This document shows positions 29,481 to 36,171 of a DNA stretch of 36,171 nt, one piece after another. The stretch's first letter is position 1; the number at the start of each line of letters is the position of its first letter. The notes under the pieces are model-generated. The model was not told where the DNA came from, did no database searches, and was given only the letters and a program-made list of their open reading frames with translations. A program made the translations under genes and the position numbers. Source of the DNA: Streptomyces sp. AV19 (lineage in GTDB: Bacteria; Actinomycetota; Actinomycetes; Streptomycetales; Streptomycetaceae); assembly GCF_015999245.1 (NCBI RefSeq), contig NZ_JAEAMR010000010.1:438787-474957 (forward strand), read 5' to 3'.

Positions 29481-30291
29481 GTGATCAACGCCAACGAGGT
29501 GATCCCCAGTCACCACGTCCTGCTCATCACGTTCGACTCGCTCCGCTACGACGTCGCACGGTCCGTTGTGCACGGCGGAGGAAGCCCGAACCTGGAACGC
29601 CTGCTCCCCGACGGTTTGTGGGAGGAACGGCGAACTCAGGGAAGCTTCACGCTCCCCGCGCACATGTCGTTCTTCTCCGGCTTCCTGCCCGTGCCCTCCG
29701 GGCCGTACCGCCCCGGCCGGCTCTTCGCCTGCCGATCCCTGCGGGGAACCACCATCCGGGAACGCACGTACGTCTTCGACGCCCCGGACATCGTCACCGG
29801 CCTGTCCGGCCTCGGGTACCGAACGGTGTGCATCGGCGGCGTGGGGGTTCTTCTCCAACCAAACCAGGCTGGGCCGGGTGCTGCCGGGCCTGTTCCAGGA
29901 GAGCTACTGGAGCGAGGAGACCGGCACCGACGAACCCGAATCGACCCGTCACCAAGTGGACATCGCGCTTGAGGTACTGGAGAAGCAACCGCCCGACCAA
30001 CGTCTGTTCCTCTTCCTCAACGTCTCCGCGACCCACACCCCGACCCACGTCTACCTCCCCGGTGAGGACGTCGATTCATGGGAGAGCCAATGCGCCGCGC
30101 TCAGCTACGCCGACAGGCAACTCGGCCGCCTCTTCAACGTCCTGCCGAACCACGGCTCCTGGCTCGGCCTGTTCTGCGCCGACCATGGCGAAGCGTTCGG
30201 TGAAGACGGCTACAGCGGGCATGGGATAGCCCATCCGGCAGTGTGGACCGTCCCCTACGCCGAGACACTCATCCCGGCCCGGCACCTGTAG
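29481..30291 (+). pseudogene. STM4013/SEN3800-family sulfatase-like hydrolase, frameshifted
   Basis: A GTG at 29481 (GGAAGGGGG before it) opens a frame that runs to about 29847 and then loses homology. The next frame continues it exactly (GFFSNQTRLGRVLPGLFQES) to the stop at 30291. Removing one G from the run GGGGG at 29843-29847 restores a protein of about 269 aa. Alkaline-phosphatase-superfamily motifs: LLITFDSLRYDVA (metal Asp), SFTLPAHMSFFSGFLP (nucleophile region, Thr or Ser rather than Cys), FLFLNVSATHTPTH, and CADHGEAFGEDGYSGHG (metal Asp/His). The phrases YRTVCIGGVGFF and AHPAVWTVPYAE are characteristic of STM4013-like proteins. The partner radical-SAM and ATP-grasp genes known with that family are absent. 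The shift may be real decay or a homopolymer sequencing error. Confidence 0.8.
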
Positions 30292-30302
30292 CGGAACACG
30301 TC

Positions 30303-30330
30303 GGCCCCCGCCAAGTCCTTGGCGGGGGCC
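30303..30330. terminator. Terminator after the STM4013-like gene
   Basis: GGCCCCCGCCAAG-TC-CTTGGCGGGGGCC is a perfect 13-bp stem beginning 11 bases after the stop. The following base tract TTCGT is weakly T-rich. Confidence 0.85.
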
Positions 30331-30835
30331 TTCGTCGTGTACGTCGCCACTGACATCCGGCGCAGTGAGGCCCTGGGCATGAAGTGGTCCCTCATCCGCT
30401 GGGATGAGGGCGCCATCGAACTGGGGTGGGTCGTGGTGGAGGAAGGCAACGAGTACCGACTCCGGAAGCTGACCAAGGACGGGGATGACAACGCGGTCAT
30501 CTACGTGGACCAGTCCGTGATGAACGTCCTCAAGTGGCAGAAGCGGCGACAGGACGCCGGGCGGGCACGCCTCGGGGACGCGTGGGTGGATCACGACCTG
30601 GTGTTCGCCCGGGACGGATTCAAGCTCTACCGGGGCGCAGCCGGCGGCCCCCAGGACCCGGAGAAGGTCACGAACGACCTGGAGGCCGGGGAGAACCCCC
30701 GTGGAGGTCTCCGCGAACGTCCGGCATCGCTCGCCGGGCTACACGATGGCCCGGTACGGGCACTCTCGGAAGGACGGAGTGCGGAAGCTCGCCGCCTCCG
30801 GAGCGGGCCGGATCGGCCTGTCCGCCCTGGTTTAG
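30325..30835 (+). pseudogene. Tyrosine integrase remnant (N-terminus and HxxR box lost, frameshifted)
   Basis: From about 30331 the frame reads AFVVYVATDIRRSEALGMKW, the region around the first catalytic arginine of tyrosine recombinases, and continues through DLVFARDGFKLYRG to about 30695. The C-terminal part is in another frame (30701-30835): VSANVRHRSPGYTMARYGHS, holding the likely catalytic tyrosine. The HxLRHT box that should come between is missing, and the whole N-terminal arm-binding domain is gone, replaced by the terminator of the previous gene. It cannot be active. Its place beside the tRNA and att site shows it once drove integration there. Confidence 0.75.
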
Positions 30836-30852
30836 GGCATGATCGCTGGGCC

Positions 30853-30874
30853 GTTGGTCACGTGGTTGGTCACG
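30853..30874. repeat. Arm-type repeat pair, right end
   Basis: The unit GTTGGTCACG occurs twice in tandem, matching 27154-27174 except for one extra G between units. It is 50 bp inside the tRNA att copy. Confidence 0.55.
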
Positions 30875-30921
30875 CCACTGCCCAGAAAACAGAAAAACCC
30901 CAGATGAACTGGGGTCTCTGC

Positions 30922-31009
30922 TGGTGTCCGAGGGGGGACTTGAACCCCCACGCCCGATAAAGGGCACTAGCACCTCAAGCTAGCGCGTCTGCCATTCCGC
31001 CACCCGGAC
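30922..31009 (-). tRNA. tRNA-Leu (anticodon GAG)
   Basis: 88 nt with encoded CCA. The acceptor stem pairs GTCCGGG with CTCGGAC. The anticodon stem CTAGC/GCTAG closes the loop TTGAGGT, giving GAG. A long variable arm (GCCC..GGGC) and the T-loop GTTCAAG confirm a leucine (class II) tRNA. Its 3' end is the attachment site of the element to its left. Confidence 0.95.
30924..30937. other. Attachment site inside the tRNA-Leu 3' end
   Basis: GTGTCCGAGGGGGG, the 3' acceptor/T-stem part of the tRNA on the other strand, is duplicated at 27015-27028. Confidence 0.7.
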
Positions 31010-31263
31010 CAGGTGTCTGTCTCTGCGGGGCGTTCCCCGCGGCGACATGGAAAACAATACCAGGCTTTCGGGGGTGCCCGATCACCCCGGCGATCACCCG
31101 ACCGGTCGGCGTGCGCCCCGCGCGACCAGCGGTTCTTTCAGGAGTGTGTCGGCGGGATTGCGGCCTTGGGCGGTGGGTGCGAGGGGTAGCAGGATGGCGG
31201 TGGGGTCCGTCCCGGGTCCCGCGCCGGGCCCCGGCCCGGCAGGAGGAAGCACGAGGAGGCAGC

Positions 31264-32580
31264 GTGAGCGCGGAACACACATCGGGCGCCGAGAACGAGG
31301 TCGTGGATCTCTGCCGTGAACTGATCCGGATCGACACCAGCAACTACGGCGACCACTCCGGGCCCGGTGAGCGCGCCGCCGCCGAGTACGTGGCCGAGAA
31401 GCTCGCCGAGGTGGGGCTCGAACCGCAGATCTTCGAGTCCCACCCCGGCCGGGCCTCCGTCGTCGCCCGCATCGAGGGCGAGGACCGCTCGCGGCCCGGG
31501 CTGCTCATCCACGGGCACACGGACGTCGTGCCGGCCGACGCCGCCGACTGGACCCACCACCCGTTCGCGGGCGAGGTGGCGGACGGCTGTGTGTGGGGGC
31601 GCGGGGCCGTCGACATGAAGGACATGGACGCGATGACCCTCGCGGTCGTCCGCGACCGGATGCGGACGGGGCGGAAGCCGCCGAGGGACGTCGTGCTCGC
31701 CTTCCTCGCGGACGAGGAGGCCGGCGGCACCTGGGGTGCCCGATACCTGGTGGACAAGCACCCGGGGCTGTTCGAGGGCGTCACCGAGGCGATCGGCGAG
31801 GTCGGCGGCTTCTCGTTCACGGTCAACGAGGACCTGCGGCTGTATCTGATCGAGACCGCCGAGAAGGGCATGCACTGGATGCGGCTCACCGTGGAGGGCA
31901 CGGCCGGCCACGGCTCGATGACCAACACGGACAACGCGATCACCGAACTGTGCGAGGCGGTCGCCCGGTTGGGCCGGCACGAGTTCCCGGTGCGGGTCAC
32001 CAAGACCGTACGCTCGTTCCTCGACGAGCTGTCCGACGCGCTGGGCACCCCGCTGGACCCCGAGGACATGGAGACGACCCTCGCCAAGCTCGGCGGCATC
32101 GCCAAGATGATCGGCACCACGCTGCGCAACAGCGCCGCCCCGACCATGCTCGGCGCCGGCTACAAGGTCAACGTCATTCCCGGGCAGGCCACCGCGCACG
32201 TCGACGGCCGCTTCCTGCCGGGCTACGAGGAGGAGTTCCTCGCCGACCTCGACCGCATCCTCGGCCCGCGGGTCAGGCGCGAGGACGTCCACGCGGACAA
32301 GGCGGTGGAGACCGGCTTCGACGGCGACCTGGTCAAGGCCATGCAGACCGCGCTGCGGGCCGAGGACCCCATCGCGCGGGCCGTGCCGTACATGCTCTCG
32401 GGCGGCACCGACGCCAAGTCCTTCGCCGATCTCGGCATCCGCTGCTTCGGCTTCGCTCCGCTCAAGCTGCCCCCCGAGCTCGACTTCGCGGGCATGTTCC
32501 ACGGGGTGGACGAACGAGTGCCCGTCGATGGTCTGACATTCGGCGCGCGCGTGCTCGACCGGTTCCTGGACGAGTGCTGA
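31264..32580 (+). CDS. M20/M25/M40-family metallopeptidase
   Basis: 438 aa from GTG 31264, with GAGGAGGCAGC directly before it. The M20 active site is intact: HGHTDVVP (metal H85, D87), GRGAVDMKD (bridging D117), DEEAGG (catalytic E151 and metal E152), and a late HG in FAGMFHGVDERVPVD for the last metal histidine. The lid/dimerisation domain (about 195-320) includes EGTAGHGSM. The enzyme should cleave a small peptide, dipeptide or acyl-amino acid with two zinc ions in the cytoplasm. The substrate is not evident. The gene lies immediately before chpH but has a separate promoter region between them. Confidence 0.93.
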   Translation: MSAEHTSGAENEVVDLCRELIRIDTSNYGDHSGPGERAAAEYVAEKLAEVGLEPQIFESHPGRASVVARIEGEDRSRPGLLIHGHTDVVPADAADWTHHPFAGEVADGCVWGRGAVDMKDMDAMTLAVVRDRMRTGRKPPRDVVLAFLADEEAGGTWGARYLVDKHPGLFEGVTEAIGEVGGFSFTVNEDLRLYLIETAEKGMHWMRLTVEGTAGHGSMTNTDNAITELCEAVARLGRHEFPVRVTKTVRSFLDELSDALGTPLDPEDMETTLAKLGGIAKMIGTTLRNSAAPTMLGAGYKVNVIPGQATAHVDGRFLPGYEEEFLADLDRILGPRVRREDVHADKAVETGFDGDLVKAMQTALRAEDPIARAVPYMLSGGTDAKSFADLGIRCFGFAPLKLPPELDFAGMFHGVDERVPVDGLTFGARVLDRFLDEC

Positions 32581-32655
32581 ACGAGACCTGAACAGGCGTC
32601 AGATTGGCGGGAGTTGGCGCTCCTTAGCCGGAAAGAGTGAACAAGCTGAAGGTTA

Positions 32656-32683
32656 CGTAGCCCTATTACCTCCGTGTCGTTAC
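32656..32683 (+). promoter_or_regulatory. BldN-like promoter of chpH
   Basis: CGTAGC (32656-32661) and CGTTAC (32678-32683) are 16 bases apart, close to the -35 CGTAAC and -10 CGTT pattern remembered for the ECF sigma factor BldN, which is known to drive chaplin genes. The predicted leader is about 42 nt. Confidence 0.45.
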
Positions 32684-32732
32684 AGGGTGTGCGGTCCGCG
32701 GCTGGGACCGCATTCCAACAAGGAGGAACCCA

Positions 32733-32966
32733 ATGCTCAAGAAGGTCGTCGCCACTGCGGCTGCCACCGGTGGTCTCGTGCTCGCGGGCGCGGGGCTGGC
32801 CGCCGCCAGCGGGGGCGCTCAGGGAGCTGCTGTGAACAGCCCCGGCGTCGTTTCGGGCAACGTCATCCAGGTTCCGGTCGAGGTCGACACGAACGTGTGT
32901 GGCAACACGATCAACGTCGTCGGTCTGCTCAACCCCGCGACCGGCAACACCTGCGTCAACAAGTGA
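32733..32966 (+). CDS. chpH: Short chaplin (ChpH-type)
   Basis: 77 aa from ATG 32733 with AAGGAGGAACCC before it. A signal peptide (about 1-26, ending GLAAAS) is followed by one chaplin domain: NSPGVVSGNVIQVPV, then NVCGNTINVVGLLNPATGNT. C56 and C74 form the disulfide typical of short chaplins. The mature peptide of about 50 residues assembles into amyloid-like fibrils that lower surface tension and coat aerial hyphae and spores. It is followed by a long chaplin, the same order as chpH-chpC in S. coelicolor. A BldN-like promoter fits developmental control. Confidence 0.95.
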   Translation: MLKKVVATAAATGGLVLAGAGLAAASGGAQGAAVNSPGVVSGNVIQVPVEVDTNVCGNTINVVGLLNPATGNTCVNK

Positions 32967-33002
32967 TGTTGCCCCTCGCCGGGTGAGGGTATGGAGAAAC
33001 CG

Positions 33003-33042
33003 GGCGGCTCCGGGAGTGCGCACCACGCGCCCCGGAGCCGCC
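33003..33042 (+). terminator. Terminator after chpH
   Basis: GGCGGCTCCGGG and CCCGGAGCCGCC form a perfect 12-bp stem around a 16-base loop, followed by GGGCTTTC. It separates chpH from chpC, so the two are probably not simply one transcript. Confidence 0.75.
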
Positions 33043-33123
33043 GGGCTTTCGACCCGGACACCGTGTGCGGGCTCGGCGCCCGCACGCGTTCCGTATGGCA
33101 AGAAGCAGCAGAGGGGCAAAGCA

Positions 33124-33969
33124 ATGCGACAGGTCGCAAAAAAGGGCCTGCTCACCGCGGCGGCGGCGGGCACCGTGCTCGCCGCCGCGGGTGGCTACGC
33201 GTACGCGGACTCGGGCGCCCAGGGCGCTGCCGCGCACTCGCCGGGCGTCGGGTCCGGTAACACCGTCCAGGCGCCGGTGCACGTGCCGGTCAACGTCTGC
33301 GGCAACACCGTCAACGTCGTGGGTCTGCTCAACCCTGCGACCGGCAACACCTGCGTCAACGGCGGCCACGGCCACCACGCGCACGGTGGTCACGGCGGGC
33401 ACGGCCAGGGGCACCACAACGGGGGCGCCCAGGCCGACGGCGCGGCGGTGAACTCGCCGGGCGTCGTCTCCGGGAACGTCATCCAGGCGCCGGTGCACGT
33501 GCCGGTCAACGCCTGCGGCAACTCGGTGAACGTCGTCGGCCTGGGCAACCCGGCCACCGGCAACACCTGTGTCAACGACGGCCAGCACCACAAGGGGCAC
33601 GACCACGGCACGCCGCACCACCCGGGCAAGCCGGCTCCGCACCAGCCCTCGCACCACAACCCGCCGGCCCACCACCCCGGGAAGCCCTCCGAGGCGAAGC
33701 CGCCGGCCGGGCACGACAGCCCGCCCGCCGAGCACTCGGTGCACAAGCCGGGGCACCACGCCGTCACCCCCGTCACCCCGGTGGTGAAGGGCTGGCACCG
33801 GCCCGCCGACCACCCGGCGGCGGCCCCGGCCGCCCCGGCCGAGGAGAAGGCCACCGAGCTCGCGCACACCGGCGCGGGTGAGCTGGGCATGGCCGGCGCG
33901 GCGAGCGCGGCCCTCCTGGCCGGCGGCACCATGCTCTACCGCCGGGCGCGCGCCGGGCAGCAGGGCTGA
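33124..33969 (+). CDS. chpC: Long chaplin with two chaplin domains and sortase signal (ChpC-type)
   Basis: 281 aa from ATG 33124 (GAGGGG seven bases upstream). Signal peptide about 1-29; chaplin domain 1 about 31-79 (C59, C77); histidine-rich linker 81-100; chaplin domain 2 about 103-151 (C131, C149); a long His/Pro tail 153-235; sortase motif LAHTG (246-250), the LAxTG form used by class E sortases; membrane helix about 253-275 and basic end YRRARAGQQG. Sortase should cut at Thr-Gly and anchor it to the wall, where it displays or seeds short chaplins. Next to chpH, as in S. coelicolor. About two dozen histidines in the spacer and tail are notable. Confidence 0.95.
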   Translation: MRQVAKKGLLTAAAAGTVLAAAGGYAYADSGAQGAAAHSPGVGSGNTVQAPVHVPVNVCGNTVNVVGLLNPATGNTCVNGGHGHHAHGGHGGHGQGHHNGGAQADGAAVNSPGVVSGNVIQAPVHVPVNACGNSVNVVGLGNPATGNTCVNDGQHHKGHDHGTPHHPGKPAPHQPSHHNPPAHHPGKPSEAKPPAGHDSPPAEHSVHKPGHHAVTPVTPVVKGWHRPADHPAAAPAAPAEEKATELAHTGAGELGMAGAASAALLAGGTMLYRRARAGQQG

Positions 33970-33992
33970 TACAGGGCGATACGGCACAACGC

Positions 33993-34023
33993 GGAGCGGG
34001 CCCCAGGCGCCGGGGCCCGCTCC
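33993..34023. terminator. Terminator between chpC and the DUF5703 gene
   Basis: GGAGCGGGCCCC and GGGGCCCGCTCC form a perfect 12-bp stem around a 7-base loop, serving both convergent genes. Confidence 0.85.
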
Positions 34024-34055
34024 GTCCGTCGTGTGTTCCTACCCCGCCCGCGCGG

Positions 34056-34244
34056 TCACCAGGTGGCCTTCAGCTGGCGGATGATCCGGCGCCGCAGCCG
34101 CACTCTTCGGCTGCCGTCGGGGTTGAGGCGGAGGCGGTCCAACTCCCAGTGCCCGTACTCGGCGTGGTCGGTCAGCAGTCGGGTCGCCGCACGCCGGGAC
34201 ACCCCGCGTGGCACATACACATCACAGAATTCGTATTCCGGCAT
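34056..34244 (-). CDS. DUF5703-family small basic protein
   Basis: 62 aa from ATG 34244. MPEYEFCDVYVPRGVSRRAA, LLTDHAEYGHWELDRLRL and the very basic end (RRVRLRRRIIRQLKATW) fit the short actinobacterial DUF5703 family as I remember it. Its function is unknown; charge suggests nucleic-acid or ribosome contact, but that is speculation. No clear ribosome site is visible and the start is 47 bp from the divergent gene, so a short-leader or leaderless transcript is possible. Confidence 0.85.
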   Translation of the reverse strand: MPEYEFCDVYVPRGVSRRAATRLLTDHAEYGHWELDRLRLNPDGSRRVRLRRRIIRQLKATW

Positions 34245-34291
34245 CGCATCTATTGTGCGGGAACGGGCCCGGTACGGATAGCGTCTGCACT

Positions 34292-35044
34292 ATGTCTGAT
34301 GCTGCGCAGCCAACCGCTGCCGAGGTACGGGCCGCCGCCGAGGCGGTCAAAGCCGCTCTGGACCGCCACCTCGACGCCGTCGAACGCCGGTCGGGCGAGG
34401 ACGACCCGGCCGTCTACGCCGCGTTCAACGAGCTGGCCGCGGCAGCCGAGGCGTACGACGAGCTGCTGTACGACGCCTACGACGAGGTCACCCCGTTCGA
34501 GATCCCCGGGGACGACAGTCTGCCCGCCTACGCGGGGCCCGAGGAGCCCAGCGCGCTGAGCGTGCTGATCCGCCGGGACTACGCGGTCGTCGAGCCGCAG
34601 CGGCTGCTCTCCCAGGCGCAGCGCGTCGCCGACCTCGACCCCGACGCCCCTGATCCGTCGCTGGGTTCGAACCGGCCCGGGGGTGCCGCGGGCAGTGTGC
34701 ACGCGGCGCTCGGGGTGCTCTTCGGCGAGTACGAACCGGACGAAATCGCTTCCCGGCACAAGGAGTTCGGCCTGGAGGAGGGCGACTCCACCCTGTGGGT
34801 GGCCGCCGCCGACGACCTCGCCGAGCCGGGGGAGTGGCTGTCGGCCCCGTTCGACCAGGCCGATCCGCAGCGGGTGGTGTGCCGCTTCGATGTCAGCGCC
34901 GTCTTCGACGAGGAGCTCGACGGGCTCGACGACGACGTGGACGTGGACATGGACGACCGCGACGACATGGACATCGACGACGGGGACCTAGGCGAGGACG
35001 CCGGCGGCGCGCCGGACGGGCGGGCCGCCGGCCCGGCGCGCTGA
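34292..35044 (+). CDS. Conserved-looking hypothetical protein with acidic tail
   Basis: 250 aa from ATG 34292. The N-terminal third is helical and acidic/alanine-rich (AEVRAAAEAVKAALDRHLDA, NELAAAAEAYDELLYDAYDE). The middle has a compact segment with LSVLIRRDYAVVEPQRLLSQ, GVLFGEYEPDEIASRHKEFG and STLWVAAADD. The last 45 residues are extremely acidic with DxD repeats (DDDVDVDMDDRDDMDIDDGD). No signal peptide or membrane helix. It is divergent from the DUF5703 gene with only 47 bp between, and weak leader sequence. I recognise no function; the tail could bind a basic partner or divalent cations. Confidence 0.8.
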   Translation: MSDAAQPTAAEVRAAAEAVKAALDRHLDAVERRSGEDDPAVYAAFNELAAAAEAYDELLYDAYDEVTPFEIPGDDSLPAYAGPEEPSALSVLIRRDYAVVEPQRLLSQAQRVADLDPDAPDPSLGSNRPGGAAGSVHAALGVLFGEYEPDEIASRHKEFGLEEGDSTLWVAAADDLAEPGEWLSAPFDQADPQRVVCRFDVSAVFDEELDGLDDDVDVDMDDRDDMDIDDGDLGEDAGGAPDGRAAGPAR

Positions 35045-35057
35045 CCCCCCGCGGGGC

Positions 35058-36171
35058 TCACCCGGCGGGCTGCGCCTGCGCCTTGAGCAGCGATGCCAGC
35101 CGGGTGCTCCGCTCCTTCGCCGGGATCTCGGCCACGGCCCGGGCGAGGGCCTGGCCCGCGCCGTGCACCACGGACAGGTGCCGCTCGCCGCGGCCGAACG
35201 CCGTGTGGACCCAGGGGCGGTCGAGGGCGCCCGTCGCGTCGCCCGGCAGCACCACGACGGCGGCCGGCCAGCGCGTACCGGCCGCCTGGTGGGCCGTCAC
35301 GGCCCAGCCGTGCCGCACCTCGTCGGCGACGCGGGACGGCGGGACGGTGACGGGGGCGCCCGAGCAGTCCAGGCGCAGCCCCTCGGCGTCGGCCGAGACC
35401 ACCGTGCCGGGGACGATCCGGCCCGGCGCGGGGACGTGGACGACCCGGTCGCCGGGGTCGAAGCCGCCGAAGCGGCCCGGGCCGGGGTTCAGCCGCTGCT
35501 TGAGCGCGGTGTTGAGGGCGCGGGTGCCGGCGGCGCCGCCATGGCCCGGGGTGATCACCTGGGTGGCCTCCGGGGGCACGCCGAAGGCGCGCGGCACCGA
35601 TTCGGCGACGAGCTGCACCGTGCGGTGCACGGCCTCGCCCGCGTCCCGCACCGGCGTGATCACGACCTCCTTGCCGGGCGCGTCCGGCCGGCTCAGCTCC
35701 CCGGCGCCGATGCCCGAGACCAGCTCGCCGATCGGGCCCGGGTCCGGGGTGCGGGAGACGACCACCGGGCAGGCGCGGGCCGCCAGGAGGTCGGCGAACA
35801 CCCGGCCGGGGCCCGCCGGCCCGAGCCCTCCCGGATCGCCGCCGAGCACCAGGCGGGTGCCGTCCGCCAGCATCTCGACCAGCATCGCGGCCGCCTCGAC
35901 GTCCAGTTGGGGGGCGTCCAGGACGACGAGGACGTCGAGCGCGAGCGTCCCCTCGGCGTCCCGCTCCGGGCCCTCGCGGCCGGAGAGCAGACCGGCCACG
36001 GTGACCGCCTCCTCGTCCCCCCGCTCCGCCAGGCGCCGGCGGCCGTCCTCGGTGAACGCGGCCGCGACCGCCCGCAGGCCCAGGGCGCGGGCCGCCGCGA
36101 CGACCGCCGCGGGCTCGGCCCGGGCGGCCTCGCCGCCTCCGGCCTGGTCGTGCACAGCGGCGGCGAGGCCG
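35058..36171 (-). CDS. RecD-like helicase-family protein, C-terminal part (5' end missing)
   Basis: The frame is open to the window edge, so at least 371 residues of the C-terminal part are present and Walker A is outside. The segment LDVLVVLDAPQLDVEAAAML followed by RLVLGGDPGGLGPAGPGRVF matches motifs II and III of superfamily 1B helicases (RecD/TraA). Then come a strand-rich part FGGFDPGDRVVHVP and VRHGWAVTAHQAAGTRWPAA, matching motif V/VI where active RecD2 has HKSQGSE. The acidic DE of motif II reads DA and the KSQG box reads QAAG, so the catalytic site seems altered. It may be a helicase-derived protein with a structural or regulatory role. Stop is 14 bases from the convergent gene's stop. 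Confidence 0.75.
   Translation of the reverse strand, partial: GLAAAVHDQAGGGEAARAEPAAVVAAARALGLRAVAAAFTEDGRRRLAERGDEEAVTVAGLLSGREGPERDAEGTLALDVLVVLDAPQLDVEAAAMLVEMLADGTRLVLGGDPGGLGPAGPGRVFADLLAARACPVVVSRTPDPGPIGELVSGIGAGELSRPDAPGKEVVITPVRDAGEAVHRTVQLVAESVPRAFGVPPEATQVITPGHGGAAGTRALNTALKQRLNPGPGRFGGFDPGDRVVHVPAPGRIVPGTVVSADAEGLRLDCSGAPVTVPPSRVADEVRHGWAVTAHQAAGTRWPAAVVVLPGDATGALDRPWVHTAFGRGERHLSVVHGAGQALARAVAEIPAKERSTRLASLLKAQAQPAG

Larger units (their letters stand above)
27015..30937. mobile_element. Decayed 3.9-kb integrative element at tRNA-Leu(GAG)
   Basis: The segment lies between a copy of the tRNA 3' end and the tRNA itself. The integrase remnant is next to the tRNA, in the usual place and pointing toward it. 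Paired GTTGGTCACGTG repeats lie just inside both ends. Cargo: XRE/DUF5919-type regulator, two small ORFs, nucleotidyltransferase, STM4013-family hydrolase. No replication, transfer or phage structural genes are present, so it is a remnant that can no longer move on its own. Confidence 0.75.

Noticed and set aside
27015..30937. Intact prophage or AICE
   Set aside because: No replication, transfer, capsid or lysis genes are present, and the integrase is broken.

Overview
The window is very high-GC actinobacterial DNA and almost certainly comes from a Streptomyces. The evidence is a short and a long chaplin gene side by side (the chpH/chpC arrangement), GC-rich third codon positions with open antisense frames, frequent GTG/TTG starts, and HrdB-like -35/-10 boxes. 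It reads as a piece of chromosome, not a plasmid. Both edges cut genes: a Ser/Thr kinase at the left, ending in an almost pure G tract that looks like a contig end, and a RecD-like helicase at the right.

Layout. 1-5.8 kb: truncated membrane Ser/Thr kinase, a small conserved ORF, homogentisate 1,2-dioxygenase (hmgA) with a downstream GntR/UTRA regulator and a clear promoter-operator, a DUF2165 membrane protein, and a divergent TetR regulator. 5.8-13.4 kb: two large inverted-repeat elements with the same outer ends (5847-6131 and 13174-13389) bracket a zinc-ribbon protein, an alpha/beta hydrolase, a TetR regulator, an MBL-fold hydrolase, and a MarR regulator divergent from a drug-efflux (MFS) plus oxidoreductase operon. 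The MarR/MFS gap holds three related palindromes. 13.4-17.6 kb: NUDIX plus DMT transporter, then a TPR-like protein plus APC permease.

17.6-26.4 kb is the most unusual part. Five genes face the same way (minus strand), in transcription order: a secreted galactose-oxidase-like copper radical oxidase with all active-site residues, two tandem-duplicated DyP-type heme peroxidases each fused to a four-repeat hemopexin-like C-terminus, a SAM methyltransferase, and a class I terpene synthase 9 bases behind it. The methyltransferase/cyclase pair suggests a methylated (non-canonical) terpenoid. The oxidase could make the H2O2 that the peroxidases use. I know of no described system with this set.

27.0-30.9 kb is a small decayed integrative element at a tRNA-Leu(GAG) gene. 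It has a 14-bp att duplication, paired arm-type repeats inside both ends, a broken tyrosine integrase, and a cargo of an XRE/DUF5919-type regulator, two small proteins, an NDP-sugar-type nucleotidyltransferase and a frameshifted STM4013-family sulfatase-like hydrolase.

31.2-36.2 kb returns to core genome: M20 peptidase, chpH with a BldN-like promoter, histidine-rich chpC with a sortase signal, a DUF5703 protein, an acidic-tailed hypothetical, and the C-terminal part of a RecD-like helicase with degenerate motifs.

All functions are read from motifs and remembered family features; no database search was run.
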